Shown: positions 42,139 to 52,000 of the stretch, piece after piece | How the letters are laid out: every line of letters starts with the position of its first letter | Numbering within the stretch: the stretch's first letter is position 1 | NCBI GenBank assembly: GCA_947488085.1 | Contig: CANKYI010000001.1 | Span: 1,497,928 to 1,561,927, forward strand | DNA: 64,000 nt | Direction of reading: 5' to 3' | Source: an uncultured Erythrobacter sp. | Lineage (GTDB): Bacteria; Pseudomonadota; Alphaproteobacteria; Sphingomonadales; Sphingomonadaceae | Notes under the pieces: model-generated | Seen by the model: only the letters and a program-made list of their open reading frames with translations | Database searches by the model: none | Told to the model about the DNA's origin: nothing | Translations under genes and position numbers: made by a program

Positions 42139-43278
42139 TCAGCCACCGTGGCTCAACGCACCCCAATAGAGCGCGTGATAGCTCGCGATCATACGCCCTT
42201 GATCAAAGTGTTCCGTGGCCCGTTCGCGGTTCGCCTTCCCCAAACGCGCGCGCAGTTCAGGCTCTATGGCGAGTGTCTCCAGCACTTCAGCAAGCGCACC
42301 CATATTATCCGGAGCAGCGATGAGCGCGCGGTTAGACTCGGACAATATCATGCGAATATCGCCGACATCAGGCGCGGCCACGGGAAGGCCAGCAGCCATG
42401 GCCTCCACCACCGAAAGCGGAAATTGTTCGCTTTTCGAAGACAGCGCGAAGATGTCGAACATTCCGATTAATCGCTCTGGATCAGTAACAGCGCCCGGCA
42501 AGTGGACGCGGTGCGACACTTCCAGATCATCGGCCGCCTCCTTGATTGCCTCGCGATCTGGCCCCTCACCCAGAATCACCAGCTGCCAATTCTCCGGAAG
42601 GCCTGCGAAAGCGCGCACCATCATGGTCAACTGTTTAACGGGACGCAGACCCGCCAGCGTGCCAACCCATAGCTCGCCCTTACGTTTAACCACGCGGAAG
42701 CCGCTAGGATCGGGTTTGCTCGCAAATTTCGCGCTCGCAATACCATTGGGAATGCGAGAGACCTGTTCACGCGGTTGCTGCCAGGCAGTGTGTGCAATCT
42801 GTTCCAGCACCCGGCTTGGCACCACCAGTTGATGCGTGCGGCGCAGCGCTATTCGGCGGAACCAATTGCGCGATGATTTAAGCTGGTCCGCCTCATCCTC
42901 ATTAAAGCCATCCTCATGATGGATCAGCGGCGGCAGTTTCAACGGGTCGCAAAACACCGTGTGCGCCATGACCGCGTTCATTGCGCCCCAATTGTAGGTC
43001 AGGACAAGATCAAACGGCTTCATCGCTTTGGCAATCGCGACCATTCGTCCCGGTGTTGGCAGACCGGTCAGGGAAGGAAAGTCCGCCGGAAAATCGGCTT
43101 TCACCCCATGTGCAATATGATCGCGCGCGCCCATTTGTTCAGGCATCCCAGAGACCACAGTGTGCGACAACTCATCGCCAAACGCATTCATCAATTGCAC
43201 CGCGCGAAGCTCTTTGCCGCCGGGCGCAAAGGTCGAATGCAGGTGCAGGATTTTGGGAACTTTGGCTTCTGACGTCAT
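42139..43278 (-). CDS. Glycosyltransferase family 4-type protein
   Basis: 379 residues. GT-B fold: N-terminal domain (LHLHSTFAPGGKELRAVQLMN near 10), donor-binding C-terminal domain with GTLAGLRPVKQL near 212, and the EX7E motif SKSEQFPLSVVEAMAAGLPVAA near 289-310. Both N- and C-terminal catalytic regions are complete. It transfers a sugar from a nucleotide-sugar to an envelope glycan or lipid; acceptor unknown. Nine bases separate it from the alpha/beta hydrolase gene upstream, so they are probably one operon. Confidence 0.88.
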   Translation of the reverse strand: MTSEAKVPKILHLHSTFAPGGKELRAVQLMNAFGDELSHTVVSGMPEQMGARDHIAHGVKADFPADFPSLTGLPTPGRMVAIAKAMKPFDLVLTYNWGAMNAVMAHTVFCDPLKLPPLIHHEDGFNEDEADQLKSSRNWFRRIALRRTHQLVVPSRVLEQIAHTAWQQPREQVSRIPNGIASAKFASKPDPSGFRVVKRKGELWVGTLAGLRPVKQLTMMVRAFAGLPENWQLVILGEGPDREAIKEAADDLEVSHRVHLPGAVTDPERLIGMFDIFALSSKSEQFPLSVVEAMAAGLPVAAPDVGDIRMILSESNRALIAAPDNMGALAEVLETLAIEPELRARLGKANRERATEHFDQGRMIASYHALYWGALSHGG

Positions 43279-43287
43279 GACGCCGCG

Positions 43288-44151
43288 TTATACTTTGGCC
43301 AATAAAGCATCAATCGCCGCGCGCGCTTCGGGTTCGTCCAACGTCGGCGCATGGCCAACCCGCGGCACGGTGACGCTGGTCATAGACGGATTACGCGCGC
43401 CCATCTGCTTAACCGTCTCCGCGGTCAAAAGATCGGACAATTCCCCGCGGACAAGCACCATCGGCACATCACGCAAAGATTCATATGCAAGCCATAGATT
43501 GGGCGGTGCGGCATTGTCCGCCTCCTTAAACGGCTCAGCAATTGCCATGTCATAGTCAAACCCGATCCGTCCGTTTTGCCCGACCACAAATGTGCGCTTT
43601 GCCATCTCCAGCCATTGGTCGAGATCGTAGTCGGGGAATGAGGATGAATGCACATCACTGATCGAACGCGCCGCATGTATCCATGTGGGATAGCTGCGTG
43701 ATTGTCCGACATAACCAGAGATACGCTCAATCCCCTCTGGGTTAATCTCTGGCCCGATATCGTTCATCACCAATGCCTTGATCCGGCCGGGACCGGCTGC
43801 GGCCATCAACATTGCCATCAAACCACCCATGGAGGTGCCGATGATGACGAACGTGTCTGCACCCAATTCGCTCAGCAGCTTTTCCACATCAGCGACATAT
43901 TGCATCGGATTGTAGGTCGCCGATGAAGGCGCATAGTCGCTTTGCCCGCGCCCACGCATTTCGGGCACAATTACTCGGCGGAATTGCGCGACATGCGCGG
44001 CCAGATCGGCAAAATCGCGCGAATTGCGGGTCAGGCCATGCATGCACAAAACCGGCGGTCCATCATAACCCTTCGGCCCTGCATAATCGCGGTAATAGAG
44101 GTTAAGGCCGTCCGCACTGGTCCAGCTTTTATCGTCGAAATTATTGGCCAT
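43288..44151 (-). CDS. Alpha/beta hydrolase
   Basis: 287 residues. The nucleophile elbow is IGTSMGGLM (Ser about residue 103); an oxyanion-strand HGLTRNSRD comes earlier, an Asp near 230 is likely, and the catalytic His is VGHAPTLDEP near 268. Length and motifs match esterase/dehalogenase-type single-domain hydrolases. The substrate cannot be told. It is upstream of the glycosyltransferase gene by 9 bases on the same strand and divergent from selO (72 bases to the chosen selO start). Confidence 0.9.
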   Translation of the reverse strand: MANNFDDKSWTSADGLNLYYRDYAGPKGYDGPPVLCMHGLTRNSRDFADLAAHVAQFRRVIVPEMRGRGQSDYAPSSATYNPMQYVADVEKLLSELGADTFVIIGTSMGGLMAMLMAAAGPGRIKALVMNDIGPEINPEGIERISGYVGQSRSYPTWIHAARSISDVHSSSFPDYDLDQWLEMAKRTFVVGQNGRIGFDYDMAIAEPFKEADNAAPPNLWLAYESLRDVPMVLVRGELSDLLTAETVKQMGARNPSMTSVTVPRVGHAPTLDEPEARAAIDALLAKV

Positions 44152-44222
44152 GAAAGGAACGCGCCCGTTAGGATGTGTTGAGCGCGCTTGCAGGCACGCT
44201 TGCTTATCCCCACTATCGCGGG

Positions 44223-45623
44223 ATGACCGACGAACCGCAAGCCGCGATCTACACCCCTGACCCCGCTATAAACACTCTGGCCGATTGGCTCGCTGCGCCG
44301 GTGGAGGGTGCAGACTTCCCCAAAACCCTCTTGCGTTTTCGCAATGATAGCGCGGCGGCAAGCATCGGCTTGGCAGGCTTAAACGACGAGGCATGGTGCC
44401 AACATATGGGCCGTTTTGCTCCGTTGGAGGAGAATTTGCCTCAGCCGCTTGCGCTGAAATATCACGGCCATCAATTCCGGGTCTACAATCCGGAAATCGG
44501 CGATGGGCGCGGATTTCTGTTTGCGCAAATGCGCGATGAGCATGGTCGATTGATGGACCTTGGCACCAAGGGTTCGGGCACCACGCCCTTTAGCCGTTTG
44601 GGCGATGGGCGGCTGACGTTGAAAGGTGCGGTGCGAGAAATTTTGGCGACTGAGATGCTGGAGGCGCTCGGCGTCAACACATCGAAGACATTGAGCGTCA
44701 TCGAGACCGGCGAAAAACTGATGCGCGAGGATGAACCCTCGCCCACTCGTTCGGCGGTAATGGTGCGGTTGAGCCATTCGCATATCCGAATCGGCACATT
44801 CCAACGCTTGCTCGCGCATGAAGAAACCGATCAGATGGCGGCGCTGGTCCAATATTGCCTCACTCATTTTCCCGGCCCGCCTCCACCTGGCGATGCGCCG
44901 GGCCGCGATGAACCTGCGGTCAAATTGATGCACAATCTGGTCGAGCGCATGGCCGATCTCGCGGCTAGCTATATGGTCGCGGGGTTCGTCCACGGTGTGC
45001 TCAATACCGACAATATGAATGTGACAGGTGAGAGCTTTGATTATGGACCATGGCGCTGGCTGCCGACATGGGACCCTAGTTTTACTGCCGCCTATTTCGA
45101 CCATGGCGGCCTCTATTCCTTTGGCCGCCAGCCAGAGGCCCTGCATTGGAATTGCGGGCAATTCGCGGTCGCTTTGCGATTGCTAGCAGAGACCGAACCG
45201 TTGGTCTTTGCGCTAGAACGGTTCGGGACTCTTTATATGCAAGCGATCGCGCGGCGGTGGTGTTGGCGATTGGGCGTGGAGCCGCGCGGGGTCGAGTATG
45301 ACAGCGCGCTGGTATCCCTATGCGAAAAGGCGATGCGCGAGAGTAGAGTTCAGCCCGATGCTTTCTTCTTCAAACATCGCGGCGGACGCGGGGCAGAGGG
45401 AGAACTGGCAGAGGCTTTGGCTGACTACACCGCGAGCGATATGTCGCATGATTATTGGCAAGACACCGTCCCACAAAGCATGGTGGTGGACGAGGTTGAG
45501 TCGATATGGTCCGCGATTGATGAGAGTGATGATTGGCAGCCACTCAACGACAAAGTTGCCGCCCTGCGCCGCATGGGCGCTGCACATGGCCCTGCGCCAA
45601 AGCCAGCGGGCCATGCAGACTAA
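44223..45623 (+). CDS. selO: Protein adenylyltransferase SelO
   Basis: 466 residues from ATG 44223; a GTG at 44175 would add 16 residues. SelO is a pseudokinase that binds ATP in inverted orientation and transfers AMP to Ser, Thr or Tyr of target proteins in redox stress. Signatures are LALKYHGHQFRVYNPEIGDG near 83 (in pieces), LGTKGSGTTPFSRLGDGR near 119, VRLSHSHIRIGTFQ near 181, NTDNMNVTG (active-site Asp region) near 264, and DYGPWRWLP near 275. The length is typical (about 480 in E. coli). No binding partner is evident nearby. Confidence 0.93.
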   Translation: MTDEPQAAIYTPDPAINTLADWLAAPVEGADFPKTLLRFRNDSAAASIGLAGLNDEAWCQHMGRFAPLEENLPQPLALKYHGHQFRVYNPEIGDGRGFLFAQMRDEHGRLMDLGTKGSGTTPFSRLGDGRLTLKGAVREILATEMLEALGVNTSKTLSVIETGEKLMREDEPSPTRSAVMVRLSHSHIRIGTFQRLLAHEETDQMAALVQYCLTHFPGPPPPGDAPGRDEPAVKLMHNLVERMADLAASYMVAGFVHGVLNTDNMNVTGESFDYGPWRWLPTWDPSFTAAYFDHGGLYSFGRQPEALHWNCGQFAVALRLLAETEPLVFALERFGTLYMQAIARRWCWRLGVEPRGVEYDSALVSLCEKAMRESRVQPDAFFFKHRGGRGAEGELAEALADYTASDMSHDYWQDTVPQSMVVDEVESIWSAIDESDDWQPLNDKVAALRRMGAAHGPAPKPAGHAD

Positions 45624-45801
45624 GCATTCAAACGGAAGCGCTGCTCCAGTGTAAACACATGTCTTCCCACTATCATTTTCTCAAATCTCGGAGTAACCAA
45701 CTTGGCACGGGGGGCGTATACCACTCGGTAAACGCGGTATTTCGGCAATGCAGGCCCGATACGGGCGCACAGCAGGCGGGGACAGCCAAAGAGCCGGCAC
45801 A

Positions 45802-47214
45802 ATGACGGATAACATTCTGATATCTTATGCCCCTGCCACGGGCGAGGAAGTGTGGCGTGGAGCCCATGGAGATGTGGACGCCGCAGTTAGCCGTGCGCGC
45901 CGCGCATGGCCCGCATGGGCTGGCCGCGCACTCGCCAATCGGATTGAGCTGGCACGCCGTTTCGCCAATGAAGTGCGCGCCGATACGGACAAAATTTCCG
46001 AGCTGATCGCTAATGAGACCGGCAAACCCATTTGGGAAGCCCGCACCGAAGTCGACGCAGTGATCGCCAAGGTCGATATCTCGGTACAGGCCTATGCCGA
46101 GCGCACGGGCAAGAAAAAGCTCGACAGCGCGTTGCAAGGCACCGCCGCCGTGCGCCACAAACCACACGGGGTGATGGCCGTGCTTGGCCCGTACAACTTC
46201 CCCGCACACCTGCCCAATGGTCACATGGTCCCGGCATTGATTGCAGGCAATGTGGTCTTGCTTAAACCATCGGAAAAAGCGCCGGGCGTGTCAGAAGCCC
46301 TGATCGAATGCTGGCGCCGAGCGGGCGCTCCTGATGATGCTATCCAATTGGTGATCGGAGGCCCTGACGAAGGCAAAGCTCTGGTCGCGCATCCGGGCGT
46401 CGACGGCGTGCTGTTCACCGGTTCCGCTCAAGCCGGCATCGCGATCAACCGCAAACTGGCGGCCAATCCGGGCAAGATTGTTGCGTTGGAAATGGGCGGA
46501 AACAATCCGATTGTCGTGATTGACACGCCCAAGGTGCAAGACGCCGCTTCGCTGATCATTCAAAGCGCCTTTACCACAGCCGGACAACGCTGCACCGCAG
46601 CGCGGCGATTGGTGGTCGTCGACAGCATGTATGATGCGTTGATGGCAGAATTGCTGCCTATGGCGAAAAAATTGATCGTGGGCGAACCCTTTGCCGATCC
46701 GCAGCCATTTATGGGCCCCGTCATCGACAATGACACCGCCCAAAGGTTGATGGAAAGCTTCCTCACCTTACTGACCGCAGGCGGTAAAGCTCTGCTGCCC
46801 ATGCGTCGTCCGGATTCAGACAAGCCGTTCCTAACGCCGGGCATTATCGACACAACCGACATGCCCGATCGCCCCGATGTCGAATTGTTTGGCCCAGTCT
46901 TGCAAGTCATCCGGGTGCCCGATTTCGATGCAGGTATTGCAGAGGCGAACAACACGCGCTTCGGACTTTCAGCATCCCTGATCGGCGGGTCGCCCGATGA
47001 TTATGGACGGTTCTGGGCGAATATTCGTGCCGGCATCATCAATTGGAACCGCCCGACCAATGGCGCGTCATCGTCTGCACCCTTTGGCGGCATTGGGTTG
47101 TCCGGCAATCATCGCCCGGCCGCCTATTACGCTGCTGATTATTGCGCATATCCGGTCGCGAGCACCGAAATGGATCAACCGCGTGCGAATATCGGGATTG
47201 GCCTGAAGGACTAG
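45802..47214 (+). CDS. astD: Succinylglutamate-semialdehyde dehydrogenase-like aldehyde dehydrogenase
   Basis: 470 residues from ATG 45802 (an upstream frame to 45748 adds 18 poor residues). NAD-dependent aldehyde dehydrogenase: GPYNFPAHLPNGHMVPALI near 131, GSAQAGIAIN, catalytic Glu in ALEMGGNNP near 230, catalytic Cys in AGQRCTAARRL near 264. The length and PAHLPNGHM are typical for AstD, the fourth enzyme of arginine degradation via the succinyltransferase route. No astA, astB, astC or astE is nearby, so the in vivo role may differ or the others may be elsewhere. Confidence 0.85.
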   Translation: MTDNILISYAPATGEEVWRGAHGDVDAAVSRARRAWPAWAGRALANRIELARRFANEVRADTDKISELIANETGKPIWEARTEVDAVIAKVDISVQAYAERTGKKKLDSALQGTAAVRHKPHGVMAVLGPYNFPAHLPNGHMVPALIAGNVVLLKPSEKAPGVSEALIECWRRAGAPDDAIQLVIGGPDEGKALVAHPGVDGVLFTGSAQAGIAINRKLAANPGKIVALEMGGNNPIVVIDTPKVQDAASLIIQSAFTTAGQRCTAARRLVVVDSMYDALMAELLPMAKKLIVGEPFADPQPFMGPVIDNDTAQRLMESFLTLLTAGGKALLPMRRPDSDKPFLTPGIIDTTDMPDRPDVELFGPVLQVIRVPDFDAGIAEANNTRFGLSASLIGGSPDDYGRFWANIRAGIINWNRPTNGASSSAPFGGIGLSGNHRPAAYYAADYCAYPVASTEMDQPRANIGIGLKD

Positions 47215-47237
47215 GCGTCGCGGCCGCTCTGCGACGT

Positions 47238-47957
47238 TTATTTGCGCCAGTGGATCACATCGACAGCAGTCATGCCGCCAGTGCTCTCGCGCACATGCAC
47301 CGCCATCACCTGATCCCGCCGTTCACCGCGCAATTGCATCTCGGGCGCATCAAACCTCTCGATCCGGAAACGCGCCCGGTCAGCTTTGGTAAAGTGGTAT
47401 TCCAGCGCATCCTCGCGCGAGACCGGTGTCAGATAACGCACGACCCGGATCACGCAGGTGCCCTCATCCACGCCCGCCGCCTGACGAACCATACCATGCG
47501 GCATGATCGAAGAAGTTGGCGGAAGGCCCGTCGACCATGTGAGCCGCCCAGTCAGGTTTTCGATGCAGTCAGTGCGGCTTCCCACCGCCTCAACCATGTC
47601 GCCCGCATTCGTCAGCTCAGCAAGCGATGGGTTACCTTCGCCACCACTGGCAGCAGGCAGATCAGGGATAGGCCCATTTTCAAGCAGTTCAATCCGCGCC
47701 GCATCGCGTGCCCTATCAGCGGCACCAGCATGCGCGTTAAAGGGAGGCAGCGGATGCCCATCGCGATAGGCGATCACCGCATTGGCCTCGTTCCGCCAAG
47801 ACAGGTCGGGATCAACCATCAAGGGATCATTCAGCGCCCGCGCAAGCAAGGGGTCCTGTGCCAGAACTGGCTCAGCCTCCACGATCGGCTCTTCGCCACA
47901 CGCAACAAGCGTGAACGCGGTTACTGCGAACAAGAAAAGAGGAGCGCGGCGTTGCAT
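47238..47957 (-). CDS. Hypothetical lipoprotein
   Basis: 239 residues. Lipobox LVAC gives C20, so it is a lipid-anchored envelope protein. Family not recognised. The mature part has a spacer of 40 residues rich in Glu, Pro and Val, then an acidic-helical centre and a C-terminal beta-rich region ending VMAVHVRESTGGMTAVDVIH. Three further cysteines (near 135, 175 and others) could form a disulfide. It is convergent with astD and divergent from the rarD region. Confidence 0.75.
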   Translation of the reverse strand: MQRRAPLFLFAVTAFTLVACGEEPIVEAEPVLAQDPLLARALNDPLMVDPDLSWRNEANAVIAYRDGHPLPPFNAHAGAADRARDAARIELLENGPIPDLPAASGGEGNPSLAELTNAGDMVEAVGSRTDCIENLTGRLTWSTGLPPTSSIMPHGMVRQAAGVDEGTCVIRVVRYLTPVSREDALEYHFTKADRARFRIERFDAPEMQLRGERRDQVMAVHVRESTGGMTAVDVIHWRK

Positions 47958-48342
47958 GCGCGTTCTTTTGCCCGATTTTGGTTAATTTTCGCTATTCTTG
48001 CCGCGCAAAACTTGGGCCGCAATATCTTGATCGCATTGAGGCCAGAGTCGAAAACGCCCCCACACTCCCCAAAGGGACCATGAGAGCGCTTTCCACGGCT
48101 GGTGGGAGCCGCGCCAAGGCCACCGGGTGGAGGTGACCCAAGATTGGATCAAGGGACCATCTAACGTGGTGTGGGAGGTGACGCCCCTTGACTATGCGTT
48201 CATCTATACACTCACGAAACTGAACAGAACGAGAGCGCGATGTTGGCGTTTGTTCAGGCTTTTATCGAAAAACCTTACAATTGGGCGATGTTTGCTGCGC
48301 CCTTGCGCCGACCCTTCGCGCGGCCTAGGGCGCGGTCCTCCT
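47958..48342. other. Intergenic region upstream of rarD
   Basis: 385 bases with no convincing gene. A plus-strand frame is open from about 48040 to the rarD start and in phase with it; its product is aromatic-rich (FHGWWEPRQGHR near 48091) but has only GTG starts (48127, 48133) and is not part of the RarD family. The rarD and lipoprotein promoters must lie here. GGAGGTGAC occurs twice (48129 and 48172), a 43-base spacing I cannot explain. Confidence 0.45.
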
Positions 48343-49266
48343 ATGGAAAATGCGCCCTCTTCAAAGTCTGATGAGACACCATCCGGCCTTCCCGCGGCAC
48401 TGGGCGCTTATCTTATTTGGGGCTTCCTGCCGCTCTATCTGATTTTGGTGAGCGCAGTTCCGCCGTTCGAATTTGTGGGCTGGCGGATCATTTGGACGCT
48501 GCCATTGTGCCTGTTGATCATCGCGTTGCGCCGGCAAATGCCAGAGTTGAAAGCAGCCCTTTCGAACCCGCGCACTCTGATCGCACTATTCGCAAGCGCA
48601 TTGCTCATTGGTCTCAATTGGTTTGTGTATGTCTGGGCTATCGCCGAAAATCAGGTCTACGCCGCCAGCCTCGGCTACTACCTCAACCCACTCTTGAACG
48701 TCCTGCTGGGCACTGTTTTCCTGAAAGAACGGCTGTCGAGATGGCAGTGGATCGCGGTCGCGATCGCTGCCAGCGCGGTGGCCTTGCTGTCGGTCGGTGC
48801 GTTGACCAGCCTCTGGATCAGCTTGACGCTCGCTTTGAGCTTTTGCCTCTATGGTCTTGTTCGCAAACAGGTTGCCGTCGGGTCATTGCCCGGACTGACC
48901 ATCGAAAGCGCGATCCTGTTGCTACCGGCTTGCGGAATTGCGGCATGGTATGCGGCCACCCCACAGGGCTCTGCATTCGGCAATGATGCGATGCTCAGCC
49001 TCATCATCATCTTCTCCGGCGTGGTGACAGCGGTGCCGCTTTTGCTGTTTGCGATTGCGGCGCGGCGAATGCCTTATTCGACGCTTGGCTTTATCCAATA
49101 TCTCGCGCCCACCATTGTGTTTCTGCTGGGCCTAACCGTGTTTGGTCAACAACTGCGCCCGGTGCAATTGGGCAGCTTCATCCTAATCTGGATTGCCATT
49201 GCGATCTTTGTCGCCGACCTTTGGGCAAAATCACGCCGCGCCAAAGCGACAGCAACCGCGGTTTAG
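48343..49266 (+). CDS. rarD: EamA family transporter RarD
   Basis: 307 residues from ATG 48343, ten membrane helices in two EamA repeats. This start is chosen over an in-frame longer start because the family begins with a short hydrophilic N-terminus and [15 protein letters not shown] is helix 1. RarD-type proteins are inner-membrane drug/metabolite transporters; the substrate is unknown (chloramphenicol-sensitive in E. coli). [25 protein letters not shown] near 175 lies in the second repeat. The stop overlaps the convergent pyrC stop by 4 bases. Confidence 0.9.
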   Translation: MENAPSSKSDETPSGLPAALGAYLIWGFLPLYLILVSAVPPFEFVGWRIIWTLPLCLLIIALRRQMPELKAALSNPRTLIALFASALLIGLNWFVYVWAIAENQVYAASLGYYLNPLLNVLLGTVFLKERLSRWQWIAVAIAASAVALLSVGALTSLWISLTLALSFCLYGLVRKQVAVGSLPGLTIESAILLLPACGIAAWYAATPQGSAFGNDAMLSLIIIFSGVVTAVPLLLFAIAARRMPYSTLGFIQYLAPTIVFLLGLTVFGQQLRPVQLGSFILIWIAIAIFVADLWAKSRRAKATATAV

Positions 49267-50300
49267 CCCACAAAGCGCCAGTCCAGCGTCTGACCACCAT
49301 GCCACGGCACAATTTTTGAACCAGCAAGGTCCAACTCTTCAGGTACCGCATTATCGGCCCGTTCCAACGTCACGGTCTCTTCATTTACAGGCAGACCATA
49401 AAATGCAGGACCGTTGAGCGAGGCAAAGCCCTCAAAATGCTCCAACGCATCCTCTTCATTAAAGACGGTCAGATAGCTTTCCAGCGCATAGGGCGCACCA
49501 AAAATACCCGCGCATCCGCACGCACTCTCTTTATCCCCGCGCAGATGCGGGGCCGAGTCGGTGCCTAAGAAGAACTTTGGAGAACCCGATGTCGCCGCTG
49601 CGCGCAGCGCTAATCGGTGCAACTCGCGTTTGGCCACGGGAAGGCAGTAATTGTGGGGCTGTATCCCACCCACCAACATGGCGTTGCGATTGATATGAAG
49701 ATGTTGTGGCGTGATCGTTGCGGCGACTTGCGGCCCCTCACCCATCACAAAGTCCACCGCATCCTTTGTGGTAATGTGTTCAAACACCACCTTAAGACGC
49801 GGAAAATTTGCCACAATTGCGCGCATATGGCGATCGATGAACTCCGCCTCACGGTCGAAGACGTCGATATCTGCATCGGTCACTTCGCCATGAATGCACA
49901 GAGCAATGCCCTCCGCCTCCATCCTCTCCAGCACGGGATAGATACGCTCAACATCACTGACACCATGCGCGGAATTGGTGGTGGCATTGGCGGGATAGAG
50001 TTTGGCGGCAGTGAAAACACCGTCTGCCGCGCCCCGCGCCAGGTCATCAGGATCGGTGGTGTCGGTGAGGTAGCATGTCATCAGCGGGGTGAAGTCTATG
50101 CCCGCTGGCACGGCAGCCAAAATTCGCTCCCGATATTCCGCCGCCAGCGCAGCCGTCGTCACCGGAGGGGTCAGGTTGGGCATCACAATTGCGCGCGCAA
50201 ATTGCCTCGTCGTATAGGGCACCACACCGCGCATGATCTCTCCATCGCGGAAATGCAGGTGCCAGTCGTCAGGGCGGCGAATTGTGAGCGTGTCAGTCAT
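49263..50300 (-). CDS. pyrC: Dihydroorotase
   Basis: 345 residues from ATG 50300; the frame to 50786 runs through the opposite gene and is rejected. It closes carbamoyl-aspartate in pyrimidine synthesis. Class II (PyrC) signatures are [11 protein letters not shown] (zinc His pair, near 12), AAKLYPAN (carboxylated Lys near 97), HGEVTD near 131, PQHLHINRN near 175, and [14 protein letters not shown] (catalytic Asp near 245). Length matches E. coli PyrC (348). Convergent with rarD and divergent from the ATP-grasp gene. Confidence 0.95.
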   Translation of the reverse strand: MTDTLTIRRPDDWHLHFRDGEIMRGVVPYTTRQFARAIVMPNLTPPVTTAALAAEYRERILAAVPAGIDFTPLMTCYLTDTTDPDDLARGAADGVFTAAKLYPANATTNSAHGVSDVERIYPVLERMEAEGIALCIHGEVTDADIDVFDREAEFIDRHMRAIVANFPRLKVVFEHITTKDAVDFVMGEGPQVAATITPQHLHINRNAMLVGGIQPHNYCLPVAKRELHRLALRAAATSGSPKFFLGTDSAPHLRGDKESACGCAGIFGAPYALESYLTVFNEEDALEHFEGFASLNGPAFYGLPVNEETVTLERADNAVPEELDLAGSKIVPWHGGQTLDWRFVG

Positions 50301-50366
50301 GGGCAAAGCCTTAGTGCGACGCGAAAAGGCTTTCCAGTCCCGCCGCGCGGCAATAGACGGCTTGCC

Positions 50367-51272
50367 ATGACCACAATCGGATTTCTCGCCTGCGAAACTA
50401 CGCTGCCAACAGGCAAAGACAGCACAAAGATGCGGCGAGAAGACGCATTTGAGCACGATCTGATGATTCGCGCTTTGGAGCCTGCCTTTGCGGCGAAGGG
50501 ACTGGAGTTGAGAGTGATCGATTGGGAGGCCCCGATTGATGACTTTGATGGGATCGATCTGGTGATGCTCGGCTCTGCATGGAATTATCAGGACCAGGCG
50601 GATGCCTTTCTGGCAAAGCTTGATGCGCTCGCCGCGAGCGGCATCATAGTATGCAATTCGCCTGAGGTCGTGCGCTGGAACATCGCCAAAACCTATCTGC
50701 GCGAACTGAAGGAAAAAGGCGCAGCCACAATCCCGACTTTGTGGCGCGAATCGGTAACCGCCAAAGGGGTCGTTGAAGCTTTCCATGTGTTCGAATGCGA
50801 CCGAGTCGTCGTAAAGCGCCAGGTCGGCGCAGGCGCAGAAGGCCAGGAACTGATCGCAAAAGGCACATTACCAAGTCCCGATTGGAGCTTTGGCCACCCC
50901 GCCATGATCCAGCCATTCCTGCCCGCAATCGCGCAAGAGGGAGAGTTGAGCTTCGTGTTTATCGATGGCGAACTCAGCCACGCTCTGCGCAAATGTGCCG
51001 CCAAAGGCGAATACCGCATCCAGTCGCTCTATGGTGGAACCGAAGAAGATCATTCCCCTTCCGACGACGAAACCAAAGCGGCATGCGCCGTCATCGCCGC
51101 TCTCCCTTTCGACCCGCCACTTTATGCTCGCATCGACATGCTGCGGATGGAAGATGGCGCATTGGCGGTTATGGAAGCGGAGATGATTGAACCCTATCTC
51201 TACCCTGTGCAAGGGCCGGAATTGGGCGAGCGTTTAGCAACGGCGATAGAGAAAAGAGTGTCTGCAAGATGA
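50367..51272 (+). CDS. ATP-grasp protein
   Basis: 301 residues from ATG 50367 (a longer frame begins 49617 but lies inside the pyrC gene). ATP-grasp type carboxylate-amine ligase: N-terminal domain ([11 protein letters not shown]), [16 protein letters not shown] near 148 as the ATP-binding strand, [10 protein letters not shown] near 190, and [20 protein letters not shown] near 252 with the metal-binding acidic residues. The fold resembles RimK/glutathione-synthetase-like proteins; the substrate is unknown. It is translationally coupled to ygfZ (ATGA). Confidence 0.82.
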   Translation: MTTIGFLACETTLPTGKDSTKMRREDAFEHDLMIRALEPAFAAKGLELRVIDWEAPIDDFDGIDLVMLGSAWNYQDQADAFLAKLDALAASGIIVCNSPEVVRWNIAKTYLRELKEKGAATIPTLWRESVTAKGVVEAFHVFECDRVVVKRQVGAGAEGQELIAKGTLPSPDWSFGHPAMIQPFLPAIAQEGELSFVFIDGELSHALRKCAAKGEYRIQSLYGGTEEDHSPSDDETKAACAVIAALPFDPPLYARIDMLRMEDGALAVMEAEMIEPYLYPVQGPELGERLATAIEKRVSAR

Positions 51273-52000
51273 CTGCGATGATCCTGGAATCCCGTGCGAT
51301 CATTCGCATGTCCCCCGCCGAAGTGGGCGAGGATGTGCGCGAGTTTTTACAGGGACTGGTTACCAATGATGTATCCGGCGAGCTGCCAGTCTATGCCGCG
51401 CTGCTCTCTTCCCAGGGCAAGGCCATGTTCGACTTTTTCGTATGGGAAGGTGCCCATGGCGGAGTGTTGATCGATTGTGAGGACAACGGCGCGGATGATC
51501 TGGTCAAGCGGCTGTCACTCTATCGCCTGCGCCGCAAGATCGACATCGCGCGCGAACCGGCACTTGGCACCTATTGGAGCATCGACGCGTTCGAGGGTTC
51601 CTCACCAGACCCACGCCTGCCATCACTGGGTAACCGCATGGTCGGACCTATTGGCAACGCGCCATCAGCGGATGCAGATTACCTTGCACACCGCCTAGCG
51701 AAAGGCGTACCAGAAGGCCGTGCAGAACTAGGCGATATCCTTTGGCTGGAGACCAATGCGGTTGAGCTTCACGGCGTCAGCTTCGAAAAGGGCTGCTATA
51801 TCGGTCAGGAAAACACCGCGCGCATGAATTGGCGGCAAAAGGTCAATCGACGCTTGGTTGTCGTGCCGCTGGACGCATCTCAGGAAAAGCGCCGCAAGAT
51901 CGCATATCCTGACCTCGCGCTAGCTATCGACCATTTGCGTGTCGCCGATCTGGACTCAGCCAGCCTGCCCGATTGGCAAAGCGTGGGCATCACCGACTAA
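51269..52000 (+). CDS. ygfZ: YgfZ/GcvT-fold folate-binding protein
   Basis: 243 residues. It has the aminomethyltransferase-like fold and the diagnostic KGCYIGQENTARM motif (residues 172-184) in which Cys is essential in E. coli YgfZ, a folate-dependent factor for assembly or repair of 4Fe-4S proteins. The length suits the short YgfZ group. It starts within the stop of the ATP-grasp gene. The stop overlaps that of the convergent TetR gene by 4 bases. Confidence 0.88.
   Translation: MTAMILESRAIIRMSPAEVGEDVREFLQGLVTNDVSGELPVYAALLSSQGKAMFDFFVWEGAHGGVLIDCEDNGADDLVKRLSLYRLRRKIDIAREPALGTYWSIDAFEGSSPDPRLPSLGNRMVGPIGNAPSADADYLAHRLAKGVPEGRAELGDILWLETNAVELHGVSFEKGCYIGQENTARMNWRQKVNRRLVVVPLDASQEKRRKIAYPDLALAIDHLRVADLDSASLPDWQSVGITD

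Noticed and set aside
49617..50366. Long N-terminal extension of the ATP-grasp gene
   Set aside because: It lies antisense inside pyrC and is His/Arg/Cys-rich; the ATP-grasp family begins at the ATG at 50367.
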